NCBI GenBank assembly: GCA_001821555.1
Contig: MHMM01000013.1
Coordinates: 1 to 36,751 of the forward strand
Length of the DNA: 36,751 nt
Direction of reading: 5' to 3'
Source: Candidatus Nealsonbacteria bacterium RIFOXYB1_FULL_40_15
GTDB taxonomy: Bacteria; Patescibacteriota; Minisyncoccia; Minisyncoccales; GWA2-38-27
Shown here: piece by piece, positions 22,544-30,643 of the stretch
Layout of the letters: each line of letters starts with the position of its first letter
How positions within the stretch are numbered: the first letter of the stretch is position 1
Notes under the pieces: generated by a model
The model's input: the letters and a program-made list of their open reading frames with translations, nothing else
Told to the model about the DNA's origin: nothing
Databases searched by the model: none
Position numbers and translations under genes: made by a program

Positions 22544-23821
22544 TGAATCAACGGCCACTCTCTCTTGTTTCATAGTATCCCTGTCTCTGACAGTTACCGT
22601 ATCGTCATTCAAGGTATCAAAGTCTATCGTGATGCAGAAAGGAGTTCCTATCTCATCCTGCCTCCTATATCTTCTTCCTATGGCTCCAGATTCATCATAC
22701 TGAACATTAAAGTCTCTTTTAAGAAGATCAAAAACCTGCCTTGCTTTCTTGACCAAATCCTCTTTGTTCTTAACCAAAGGAAGAACCGCAATCTTAACAG
22801 GGGAAAGTCTTTTATCCATTCTTAAGACTGTTTCAACTTCTTTGACTGATTTTTCTCCCCTTCCGCCCTCAACTTCTTGATAAGCTTCAGCAATAAAAGC
22901 AAGCAGGGACCTGTCCGCCCCCACAGATGTCTCTATAACGTATGGATAAAAACCCTCGTATTTCAAATCTTCTCCTGAATGTTTTGAATGGTTGGAGAGA
23001 TCCCAATCGCCCCTGTTATGGACTCCTTCTACTTCTTTCCATCCGAAAGGAAAGTTATATAAAATATCTACTGCTTTTCTCGCATAATGGGCAAGCTCTC
23101 CTTTCGGAACTTCGTAAATCTTCAGATTCTTCTTAGAAATGCCCAGTCCATAATACCAGTTCAATCTCTGGTCCAACCAGTAATCAAAGAATTTATCAGC
23201 GTCTTTGGAGTCGCAGAACCACTGCATCTCCATCTGTTCAAATTCTCTCGTGCGAAAGATAAAATCCTTGGGAGTAATTTCATTTCTGAATGCTTTTCCT
23301 ATCTGGGCTATTCCAAAAGGAAGTTTCGCCCTCATTGTCTGGAGAACATTTTTAAAATTAACATATATTCCCTGGCAGGTTTCAGCCCTTAAATAGGTTG
23401 TTGAGGCATCTTCCTCAACGGGCCCGACGAAAGTTTTCATCATAAGATTAAACTTCCTGGGCTCTGAAAGCTCTCCTCCGCATTCAGGACATCTATCCTC
23501 TTCCAAAAGATCTTTCCTGAACCTTTTTTTGCATTTATTGCACTCCACTAGCTCGTCAGCAAAACCTGCCGTAAGGTGTCCGGAAGCTTCCCATACTTTA
23601 GGGCTCATAAGAATAGAGGAATCTAGTCCGAAAATATCTTCCCTGCTCCTAACCATTTCATTCCACCACTCCCTCTTTATATTATTCTTCATTTCAACCC
23701 CTAGAGGACCGAAATCATAACAGGATCCAAACCCTCCGTATATTTCAGAAGATTGGAAGATAAAACCCCTTCTCTTTGAGAATGAAACTATTTTCTGCAT
23801 CAGATCGGATTCTTTTTTCAT
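22517..23821 (-). CDS. glyS: Glycyl-tRNA synthetase, homodimeric class II type
   Basis: Class II synthetase of the eukaryotic/archaeal-like alpha2 form. Seen: the N-terminal RRGFIFQSSEIYGGFGSCYDFGPLG block, motif 2 in FRNEITPKDFIFRTREFEQME, motif 3 in YVIETSVGADRSLLAFIAEAY, an insert with CNKCKKRF...CPECGG zinc-type cysteines, and an anticodon-binding domain starting near IAVLPLVKNKEDL and containing GAIGRRYRRQDEIGTPFCIT. 434 residues, near the usual 430-460. It begins 4 bp after the DUF11-like gene and is last in the recO operon. Its final codons contain the promoter of cassette 3. Confidence 0.97.
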   Translation of the reverse strand: MKKESDLMQKIVSFSKRRGFIFQSSEIYGGFGSCYDFGPLGVEMKNNIKREWWNEMVRSREDIFGLDSSILMSPKVWEASGHLTAGFADELVECNKCKKRFRKDLLEEDRCPECGGELSEPRKFNLMMKTFVGPVEEDASTTYLRAETCQGIYVNFKNVLQTMRAKLPFGIAQIGKAFRNEITPKDFIFRTREFEQMEMQWFCDSKDADKFFDYWLDQRLNWYYGLGISKKNLKIYEVPKGELAHYARKAVDILYNFPFGWKEVEGVHNRGDWDLSNHSKHSGEDLKYEGFYPYVIETSVGADRSLLAFIAEAYQEVEGGRGEKSVKEVETVLRMDKRLSPVKIAVLPLVKNKEDLVKKARQVFDLLKRDFNVQYDESGAIGRRYRRQDEIGTPFCITIDFDTLNDDTVTVRDRDTMKQERVAVDSLTKYINLI

Positions 23822-23825
23822 CAGA

Positions 23826-25421
23826 TTATTTTACTGTTTCGGGAGTAAAAAGAGAGTTTGCCTTCTGCTCAACACTTCTTTGGGTCCATTCATCTTCTCC
23901 TATTATTCTCGCCTGCTCTATCAAAGAAGCATTCTGCCCTTTCTGATTGGGAAAAGGAGTTATCTCTGCCTGGAAAGATATAGATGAATCAGCAGATCCT
24001 GCCTGCATATCTCCTACTATCCAGAGGATCTCCCTGCTTTGGCTGTCAAAGGCAAATGATCCATCTTGAGAAGAGTTTCCGGTAAGTCTTACATTTTGAG
24101 GAAGAATAGCTTTTACTTTTACGTTCTTCATATTGTTCAGCCGGTTTTTGACATTCCATGATATATTGTAAGTCGTAGCCGTTCCTGCCTGGGGAGGATT
24201 TGCCCCTCCGTCAAGAATCGCTTGTTGGTTAAGTTCCAACTTTGAATTAACTTTGATTGAAAACTCCTGCTTTACCTTGGAAATAAGGATGGCGTTCTTC
24301 AAAACAGACTCTTTCCCTTGATTGTCCCAGCCATCTTTAACTTTAACCCAAAACTCCACTTTCCCCTCTTCTCCCTGGTCTAAAAATCTTAATTTTGGGG
24401 TATCGTGCCAATCCCATATTATAGTGTTGTCTCCGGATTCAAACTGTCCGTCCTGTGTTCTCACTGTTGAGAAGTCAAATCCAGACCCCTCTAGCCGGGC
24501 AACCAGGAAAAGATCCCTAAAGGGTTCTTCTCCTACGTTTCTGAAAGATATTTCATAATGCAACTGATCTCCCGGCGAAGCCACATAATCTGCCTGGCTG
24601 TTAACCTGCTGAATTATTGAAAGGTAGGGCTCCATTATTTCAACTCCTCTGTTTATTTCTTTCAAGAGGACGAATTCTCCGTCTCTCCACATTCCCAGCT
24701 GGGCCTTGAATATCTTGTATTCACCCAATTCAGCCGAAAATTTTCCTTGTATTTCAATTCTTCCCCCTTCGGCTCTGTTTAGCAATGGAATATCCCACTC
24801 GTTCTTATTAATGCTCGCGGGTTTAGAAGATTTTAATTCAAATCCAGCAGGATATTCTGTTTTCACGGTAAGACTGGAAAGGGGATAATCCATAACAGAA
24901 TAATAATTCAGGGAAAATTCAAAATCTTTATTTGCTTCTATTCTAGAAGGAAGATCAAAATCAAATGTAAGAGGAACTGATTTTATCTTTGTCGTAAAAC
25001 TGCTTTGAGACTCATATCTTGCGTTCAAATTCTTGGGCTGGTAGCTTAGCCAGACATTAGCGGTTTTCAATGATTGCTCTTTCCCAAAAAGCCTTCCTTT
25101 GAAAGAATATGTTTTTTCTTCCCCTGGATATATATCCCCCAGCTCTTCGGGGCTTATCTCTTTCCTTCTTACAGATCCTCCGTCCACAAGAGTATTTTCC
25201 GGAAATTCAAAAACCAAGCGAGGATTTTCAAGTCGGACATCTCCGTTGTTTTTGTATTTTACCGTATATTCCACTTCTTCTGAAAAATCAACTTCCGAGG
25301 GGCCTATTATTTCAATCTTAAGAACATCCTTTGAATAAGGATTCTTTTTCCAGTACCAAAATCCCAGCACCCCTAGGATTAAAAAAGCCACGACTGCAAA
25401 AATTAAGATCTTCTTGACCAT
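23826..25421 (-). CDS. Membrane-anchored surface protein with DUF11/COG1361-like repeats
   Basis: 531 residues. One N-terminal membrane anchor (KKILIFAVVAFLILGVLGFWYW) is followed entirely by beta-rich modules in which phrases such as VEYTVKYKNNGDVRLENPRL (about 46-65), LHYEISFRNVGEEPFRDLFL and TTYNISWNVKNRLNNMKNVK repeat, the hallmark of the DUF11/COG1361 immunoglobulin-like fold seen in secreted and S-layer-associated proteins. There is no sortase or lipobox signal and no catalytic motif. It lies 14 bp after recO and 4 bp before glyS. A cell-surface structural role is inference from the architecture. Confidence 0.8.
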   Translation of the reverse strand: MVKKILIFAVVAFLILGVLGFWYWKKNPYSKDVLKIEIIGPSEVDFSEEVEYTVKYKNNGDVRLENPRLVFEFPENTLVDGGSVRRKEISPEELGDIYPGEEKTYSFKGRLFGKEQSLKTANVWLSYQPKNLNARYESQSSFTTKIKSVPLTFDFDLPSRIEANKDFEFSLNYYSVMDYPLSSLTVKTEYPAGFELKSSKPASINKNEWDIPLLNRAEGGRIEIQGKFSAELGEYKIFKAQLGMWRDGEFVLLKEINRGVEIMEPYLSIIQQVNSQADYVASPGDQLHYEISFRNVGEEPFRDLFLVARLEGSGFDFSTVRTQDGQFESGDNTIIWDWHDTPKLRFLDQGEEGKVEFWVKVKDGWDNQGKESVLKNAILISKVKQEFSIKVNSKLELNQQAILDGGANPPQAGTATTYNISWNVKNRLNNMKNVKVKAILPQNVRLTGNSSQDGSFAFDSQSREILWIVGDMQAGSADSSISFQAEITPFPNQKGQNASLIEQARIIGEDEWTQRSVEQKANSLFTPETVK

Positions 25422-25435
25422 ACTTTTTTATTCTA

Positions 25436-26104
25436 TCACATAGAATGCTGTCTTATCAAGGTTTCCTGGACTTTCCAGGACAATGAATCAAGCTCTGAAA
25501 ATAAAGTTTTAGGACACGAAAGTCTAGCCAAAGTTTTCCAGTCTTTTCTAAGAATAATTCTTAAAAGCTTTATGGCATTAGCAGATATTTTGATATCTCC
25601 TTCAGAACAAGAGCAGAAAATCCCTCCGCCCCCAAAAGAAAATGTGTTATTGTCTTCCGGAAGCTTTCTTCCGCATTTCAGGCAATCTCCAAGGTTAAAG
25701 CCGTACCCCGAAATACTTAAAAGATTCCAGAAATAGAAATGGCAGGCAATTTCAGAAGAACAGCCCTGGCCCAATGATTCCATCAGAAGATCCCATACTC
25801 TTCTATCTTTTTCTTGGCCTGAAACTATAGCTTCAGTTGCTTCGGATATCCTGTCCGATCCATGAAACTTATCAAGGGCAACAGTATCTGTGAGCGTCTT
25901 AATTTCTTTACCTTGGATAAATTCTACTTCCGAGAAATAAAAGGTGTCTATTCCGGATCTAAGCTTAGAAGTTATCTTCCTTATTCCCCTTCCCAAAACA
26001 GAAATCTTGCCAAAATCTTCTGAAAATAAAGAAAAGAGCTGATCGGCTTCTTTAACATTTTTCTTTGACAAAACAACGGCTTTGGTTCTGTAGTGATTCG
26101 CCAT
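25436..26104 (-). CDS. recO: DNA repair protein RecO
   Basis: Mediator that loads RecA onto SSB-coated DNA in the RecFOR pathway and anneals strands. The N-terminal OB-fold begins HYRTKAVVLSKKNVKEADQLFSLFSEDFGKISVLGRGIRK, the diagnostic RecO opening; a helical domain follows, with a zinc finger CLKCGRKL...CSC at about 161-187. 222 residues, slightly short. The start overlaps the stop of the small basic gene upstream by one base. Expression is probably from the promoter at 26518-26526. Confidence 0.93.
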   Translation of the reverse strand: MANHYRTKAVVLSKKNVKEADQLFSLFSEDFGKISVLGRGIRKITSKLRSGIDTFYFSEVEFIQGKEIKTLTDTVALDKFHGSDRISEATEAIVSGQEKDRRVWDLLMESLGQGCSSEIACHFYFWNLLSISGYGFNLGDCLKCGRKLPEDNNTFSFGGGGIFCSCSEGDIKISANAIKLLRIILRKDWKTLARLSCPKTLFSELDSLSWKVQETLIRQHSM

Positions 26105-26511
26105 TACTTCTCTCCTTTTAATCTCCTCAAATAGCTTATCTTATCCTGAATCTTACTCCTTTCAGCGTAAGATTTTGACAATCTCCGGTTTTTTTCTAAG
26201 TCGCCAATAGCTCCCTTGAAGTCTTGTTCGGAAATCCGGCCCCCGTATTTTTTATAATTAAAAATACCCTTTTCCATTCCTTCTCTTTCCTTAAAAGAGA
26301 ATTTGCGCGAAGTGCCGGGGATCTGCCCGGTGTCTTTTCTCAAAGACTGGCGCAGATCTTGCCTGGACAAAGGTTTCTTTGTTTCAAACAAACCGGGCTT
26401 GGGAGCTGCCTTCGGGGTAGGCCCGACCAGCATGTCAAAAAAACCGGGCCGTTTTTTCGGTGCAGGTCTCGGAGCAGAAGGACGCCTATTATTATTAAAA
26501 AATATACCCAT
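26104..26511 (-). CDS. Small basic, proline-rich protein upstream of recO
   Basis: 135 residues, strongly basic. The first 45 are low-complexity and rich in P, K and R (PSAPRPAPKKRPGFFDMLVG, PTPKAAPKPGLF); the rest is predicted helical and charged (KFSFKEREGMEKGIFNYKKY, DLEKNRRLSKSYAERSKIQD). No membrane segment, cysteine pair or known motif is visible. It is the first gene of the recO-DUF11-glyS operon and carries a leaderless-type promoter. A nucleic-acid-binding role is possible from charge alone. Its codon use is normal for this chromosome, so it is a resident gene. Confidence 0.75.
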   Translation of the reverse strand: MGIFFNNNRRPSAPRPAPKKRPGFFDMLVGPTPKAAPKPGLFETKKPLSRQDLRQSLRKDTGQIPGTSRKFSFKEREGMEKGIFNYKKYGGRISEQDFKGAIGDLEKNRRLSKSYAERSKIQDKISYLRRLKGEK

Positions 26512-26831
26512 TATTTATTTATATCAAAATAATGCTGTATTGTCATTCTCGCATAATTATCACCCGGAAAACAGAGTCTATAAAAATAACAAAGGTAATA
26601 TTTTTCTTCCATATGGTAAAAATGTGTTACCAAAAAGAAAAGTGACCTTATTTCTAATGTAACTGCAGGTCTTGTTCCGAAGAATGACAAAAAATATAAT
26701 TTCCGCTATAAACTCTCCCGAACGGTTTTTTGTTTCCTAAAAGAATCATCGTTTGTTTAATTTTTTCGGCATTTCCATGATTCACGATTCGCCTATTACC
26801 GCTTTACATTATACACATTTCCATCCCAAAG
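26512..26831. other. Gene-free stretch between the recO operon and cassette 4
   Basis: A/T-rich sequence with no supported gene. It holds the promoter of the recO operon at its left edge, an exact 10-bp inverted repeat (TTGTCATTCT at 26540-26549 and AGAATGACAA at 26681-26690), and a small hairpin GGTAA/TTACC around 26615-26631. The open frame crossing its right end on the plus strand runs through the cassette 4 terminator and is not credible. Confidence 0.5.
26518..26526 (-). promoter_or_regulatory. Extended -10 of the recO operon
   Basis: TGA-TATAAA on the minus strand, then exactly 6 nt to the ATG at 26509-26511, with no ribosome binding site. Same layout as leuS and smpB. Confidence 0.5.
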
Positions 26832-26877
26832 AAAAAGCCCTTTGCAAATTCCACCTTGATGGAAAATACAAAGGGCT
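26832..26877 (-). terminator. Intrinsic terminator of cassette 4
   Basis: Minus-strand hairpin with outer arms AGCCCTTTG/CAAAGGGCT (26836-26844 and 26869-26877) and inner TTCCA/TGGAA, followed by TTTTT-C-TTT. A separate GC palindrome CCTGCC-TATC-GGCAGG lies at 26882-26897, between the gene and the terminator. Confidence 0.85.
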
Positions 26878-26938
26878 GAAGCCTGCCTATCGGCAGGAAG
26901 ATCCAAAGGGCAAGGACAAAATATCCGAGACCAAAGGA

Positions 26939-27610
26939 CTAATTGATGACACTTGCGAGCGAAGCGGACGGGCTACCGGCACCCCAGCCAAAGCCGAGCC
27001 AGAGGCAGTCCCAGCGCCACTCTCCGCCGTGGAAAAACAGGCACAGCACACGGCGACTGCCGCCCGGGTGGCGCAGGATGAAACCAAAGAAGTAGATTCG
27101 GGTTCCGATCTTCCCTGACTTACGAAGACGCTCGAGAACGCTGTCTCCGGGCTTGCCTTCTGCTTTCTTAACTTGGTAATCATTCCATAGAGCTAGGAAG
27201 GCTTTGGCGCCCAGTTGTTGATTCTTGCTGGCGCCGGCCCGTTTCATCTTCTCTTCGCCATGGATGCTTGACTCACCCTCTTTGAGATGAGTCTCGAGTA
27301 TAATCCGCTCGAAATCCACGACATCGGGCTCCTGTACGCAGCTTTCCTCGCCCTCCAGTCCATTGCCGTCAGCCGGACCTTTCCAGAAAGCCCAACCTTG
27401 TCCGATGAATTCGGAGGGGTTGAGGGCCTTGTCCAGAACCAGTTTGAGGCTGACGCGGACAATAGTAGCCAGACCCATGAGGACCAGCTTGACTTGGGCC
27501 AGCACTCCGTTGGAATTCTGACCGAGCGCAGTCAGATCAGCAGGAGTGTATCCATGTTCCTGTAATGCATCTGCCAACTGATGAATTTGACCTTCGATAA
27601 ACTGAGACAT
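26939..27610 (-). CDS. GC-rich cassette 4 protein, possible diversified C-terminal segment
   Basis: 223 residues; start ATG 27608-27610 with AGAAAGAAGG ending 6 nt upstream. The N-terminal part is helical (MSQFIEGQIHQLADALQEHG, LGQNSNGVLAQVKLVLMGLA), then an acidic middle and KNQQLGAKAFLALWNDYQVK. The C-terminus reads RVLCLFFHGGEWRWDCLWLG and FGWGAGSPSASLAS, a Trp/Gly-rich tail. Between the fixed Trp codons (199-213, 26972-27016) every codon ends in C or T, as expected if AAY/GAY/TAY codons had been changed at their adenines. From memory, variable tails of this form occur in CPR target proteins of diversity-generating retroelements; I could not check this. No reverse transcriptase is in the window. 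Composition and expression signals set it apart from ileS, recO and their neighbours. Confidence 0.8.
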   Translation of the reverse strand: MSQFIEGQIHQLADALQEHGYTPADLTALGQNSNGVLAQVKLVLMGLATIVRVSLKLVLDKALNPSEFIGQGWAFWKGPADGNGLEGEESCVQEPDVVDFERIILETHLKEGESSIHGEEKMKRAGASKNQQLGAKAFLALWNDYQVKKAEGKPGDSVLERLRKSGKIGTRIYFFGFILRHPGGSRRVLCLFFHGGEWRWDCLWLGFGWGAGSPSASLASVIN

Positions 27611-27625
27611 GTCTCACCTTCTTTC

Positions 27626-27639
27626 TGGCACGTGTGCCA
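27626..27639. promoter_or_regulatory. Palindrome next to the cassette 4 ribosome binding site
   Basis: TGGCAC-GT-GTGCCA ends directly before AGAAAGAAGGTG on the minus strand. Cassette 3 has a GC palindrome in almost the same place (22450-22466). It could be an operator or an RNA hairpin controlling translation. Confidence 0.4.
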
Positions 27640-27762
27640 ATTAAATAGATTGTTGACCGCCGCAGTAGCAGTCACATCTAGAAAATGCTGATTTAATCGG
27701 CATCTTTTGGATATAACTGCTTTTTACAACAACCCTCCAGGATAACAAAGAACTATAGCACC

Positions 27763-27791
27763 ATTGTATAATATTATCTTGTTTTTGTCAA
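27763..27791 (-). promoter_or_regulatory. Promoter of cassette 4, with -35 inside ileS
   Basis: On the minus strand TTGACA (27786-27791), a 17-bp spacer and TACAAT (27763-27768). TTGACA is the in-frame Leu-Thr pair of the ileS C-terminus (LLTKTR, stop at 27774-27776). The transcript has a leader of about 150 nt. Near-consensus, and the second case in this window of a cassette promoter starting in the last codons of a synthetase gene. Confidence 0.75.
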
Positions 27792-30575
27792 TAGGATTCT
27801 GCGCTTTTCACTGCCTACTTTTATTTCCTCCCCTCCTTCTATTCTATCTCTTACTACAAGTTCTTTGGCTTTTACTTCCCGCATCAGCTCTTCTTTATTT
27901 TCAATATCAAAATCCGATTGTATGATTACCAAATCATTCGGAGTAAAGCCCATTTTCTTTCTGATGCTGTTTATATTCCTCACTAGCTCCCTGAATTCTC
28001 CTTCTTTCTTCAAATCTTCGGTAATTTCCAGATCAAGCATTAGATCTTCTCCCTGTTTTTGATCAAAAACAACTTCTTTTACATTTACCTCCTCCTTTAT
28101 CAAATTGATTAATTCCTCTTCCGTTCCCGATTCTTGATTCTTAATTCTTAATTCCTGCAAAGGCTGTCTTACCTTTATGCCCGCCTCGGCTCTTTTTGCC
28201 AGAGCCGAATTAACAATGCCCCTTATCTCCGCCATGTCCTGCTCTAATTTTTCGTCAATCATTCTTTTTTCCGCCTTAGGCCACTCGCATAAATGTACTG
28301 ATTCAGGCATATCCTTCTTCCTCAAACTTTGATAAGCGTCTTCTGCAAAAAAGGGCATAATGGGAGCTATTGCTTTGGATAAATTCAATAAAATGCTGTA
28401 GAGAACCGCAATGGCATCTTCTCTTTTTTCCGCTCCCTCGTGAAACCTCTTTCTGGACCTTCGGATATACCAAAGAGAAAGATCTTCAATAAAGAAATTT
28501 TCTGTCCTTGAAACGGCTGATGCGGGATCAAACTCATCAAAATTCTCTTCCGCATCCTTAAGCAAGCTATTGAATCTTGAAAGTATCCACTTATCCAGCA
28601 GATCAGCAGAAGAGGGCTTGGGGTCCGGAAAATCTTTTTCGGGCACATAAGTTCTAAAAAATTCATACGCGTTATAAAGGGTCATAAGTTTCCTTTTTGC
28701 TTCTTCTGCGGGACCATAGCCGAATTTGAGGTCAATCGCAGGATTTTGCTTTGCATACATCCATCTCATGGGATCCGCCCCTATCTTTTCAACTGCGTCG
28801 TCAAACCAAATAGCATTCCCCTTGGATTTGTGCATTTCCTCCCCCTTTTCATCCTTTACGGTAGCAAAGCCAAAAACAGTTTTCATTGGATTCTCCCCTT
28901 TCAAAACAGAGCTCATTACAATAAGAGAATAGAACCAATTTTTAAATTGGCCGGGGAAAGACTCTGTCACAAGTTCTGCGGGAAACCATTTTTCGGGCAT
29001 AGTTGAAAAAGGAACTATTCCCGCATCCAGCCAGGGGTTTCCCACATCCTTTACTCTAGAAACTTCTTTTCCGCATTTTGCGCATTTTATCTTGACCTCA
29101 TCTATCCACGGCCTGTGCGGAGAATGGCCTTCAAATTCCTCCCAGCCGGAAACAGCCTTCTTTTTAAGCTCCTCCTTAGAACCTATTACTTCAAAGTTTC
29201 CGCATTCGCATTCGTATATAGGAAGGGCTAGCCCCCAGTATCTCTTTTTTGAGATCAGCCAGTCTTTCATGTTCTTGAGCCAGTCAAGTTCCCTGTCAAG
29301 CCCAAAAGAAGGTATCCATTTTATTTTCTTTGCCGTTTTGACTAAGTCTTTTCTGATCTTTTTCATGGATATGTACCATTCATCCACCACCCGGAAGATA
29401 AGCTCTGACTTGCACCTCCAGCAGGTAGGATACCTGTGGGCATATTCTTCTGTTTTGAAAACCTTTTCTCCCAGCAGATCAAGGACTTTTTCCCGGGCAA
29501 TTTCAGAACCAACAAATGTTCCAGTTAATCCTCCGAATCCTGGCCGGTAATTGCTCTCGTTATCAGAAACATCAATAACCGGCAAATCTAATTCTTTAGA
29601 CAAAGAAAAATCTTCGGCTCCGCATCCGGGAGCTATATGAACTACTCCTGTTCCATCTTCTGAAGTAACATCTTTCCATATTATGACTCTGTGGGGCATA
29701 TCTTTTACCGCCGCCTTAACCGCCTCAAAAGAATCAAATAATCCTTCGTATTCAAGATTCTCAAGCTTCTTGCCTTTGAAAATCTCTGTTATCTCTCCTC
29801 CGGCTAGATCGGACTTTTCTTTTAATAAAATATATGTCTCTCTGCCTTTCTTAACTTTTGCGTATTCTAATCCGGGATTTACAGCCAAAGCGACATTCCC
29901 AGGCAGAGTCCAGGGCGTAGTCGTCCATGCCAAAAAGTAGGTGTTTTCTTCCTCTTTTAGCTTAAACCTCACATAAACTGATTTATGGACAAGCTCCTTA
30001 TATTCTTCTGTAAGAATTTCATGTTGGGAAATGGCCGTCCCGCATCTCGGGCACCAAGGCACAGAGTCATGGCCTTTGTAAAGCAGCTTTTTTTTATGGC
30101 AAGTTTTCAGGAAGTTCCAGATAGTGTAATTATTCTCATCTGACATCGTATAATAGGAATTGTCCCAGTCCATCCACTGGCCCAGCCGGATTGACTGCTC
30201 TGTCTGGATTTTTGAATATTTCAAAACTCTCTCTTTGCACGCCTCCACGAATTTATCTATGCCGAATAATTCTATGTCTTTTTTATTTTTAATGCCCTTC
30301 TCTTTTTCAACCTCCACTTCTACCCAAAGCCCCTGGCAGTCAAAGCCGTTCTGATATCTTTCGTCAAATCCCTGCATTGCTTTATACCTCTGAAATAAAT
30401 CCTTGTACGTCCTCCCCCAGGCATGGTGAACACCCATTGAATTGTTGGCAGTAATGGGGCCGTCCAAAAAAGACCAGCGTTTTTTACCCTGATTCTTTTT
30501 CTTCAATTTTTCAAAGATTTTCTTTTCCTCCCAGAATTTAAGTATTTTGTTCTCTGTCTCAGGAAAGTTATACAT
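27774..30575 (-). CDS. ileS: Isoleucyl-tRNA synthetase
   Basis: Class I synthetase. The first signature is HAWG (51-54, in NSMGVHHAWGRTYKD) in place of HIGH; the second is MHKSKGNAI from 581, where the first K of KMSKS is replaced. The editing domain has TTTPWTLPGNVALAVNPGLE, and FVGSEIAREKVLDLL follows. Several CxxC pairs (CPRCGTA, CWRCKSE, CAKCGKE) are likely zinc sites. Full length at 933 residues, with a C-terminal anticodon-binding domain rich in E and K. The start follows AGTAT directly with no Shine-Dalgarno sequence. The call rests on overall layout; a valine enzyme is less likely given the length and signatures. Confidence 0.93.
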   Translation of the reverse strand: MYNFPETENKILKFWEEKKIFEKLKKKNQGKKRWSFLDGPITANNSMGVHHAWGRTYKDLFQRYKAMQGFDERYQNGFDCQGLWVEVEVEKEKGIKNKKDIELFGIDKFVEACKERVLKYSKIQTEQSIRLGQWMDWDNSYYTMSDENNYTIWNFLKTCHKKKLLYKGHDSVPWCPRCGTAISQHEILTEEYKELVHKSVYVRFKLKEEENTYFLAWTTTPWTLPGNVALAVNPGLEYAKVKKGRETYILLKEKSDLAGGEITEIFKGKKLENLEYEGLFDSFEAVKAAVKDMPHRVIIWKDVTSEDGTGVVHIAPGCGAEDFSLSKELDLPVIDVSDNESNYRPGFGGLTGTFVGSEIAREKVLDLLGEKVFKTEEYAHRYPTCWRCKSELIFRVVDEWYISMKKIRKDLVKTAKKIKWIPSFGLDRELDWLKNMKDWLISKKRYWGLALPIYECECGNFEVIGSKEELKKKAVSGWEEFEGHSPHRPWIDEVKIKCAKCGKEVSRVKDVGNPWLDAGIVPFSTMPEKWFPAELVTESFPGQFKNWFYSLIVMSSVLKGENPMKTVFGFATVKDEKGEEMHKSKGNAIWFDDAVEKIGADPMRWMYAKQNPAIDLKFGYGPAEEAKRKLMTLYNAYEFFRTYVPEKDFPDPKPSSADLLDKWILSRFNSLLKDAEENFDEFDPASAVSRTENFFIEDLSLWYIRRSRKRFHEGAEKREDAIAVLYSILLNLSKAIAPIMPFFAEDAYQSLRKKDMPESVHLCEWPKAEKRMIDEKLEQDMAEIRGIVNSALAKRAEAGIKVRQPLQELRIKNQESGTEEELINLIKEEVNVKEVVFDQKQGEDLMLDLEITEDLKKEGEFRELVRNINSIRKKMGFTPNDLVIIQSDFDIENKEELMREVKAKELVVRDRIEGGEEIKVGSEKRRILLTKTR

Positions 30576-30620
30576 ATACTAAAGAGTAGTATTTTTTCTT
30601 CCTTTTTTCAAGAAGGAAAT

Positions 30621-30643
30621 GCAAGTAAGCTTAGCTTACTTGC
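30621..30643. repeat. Perfect hairpin overlapping the end of the phosphatase gene
   Basis: GCAAGTAAGC-TTA-GCTTACTTGC, a 10-bp perfect stem, with the stop codon of the gene at 30636-31202 lying in one arm. There is no clear T run, so termination is doubtful; it may block 3' exonucleases. Fifteen of its bases recur at 130-144. Confidence 0.5.

Noticed and set aside
26753-27118. 121-codon plus-strand ORF over cassette 4
   Set aside because: It reads through the cassette terminator hairpin and the antisense of the cassette protein, with no start signals.
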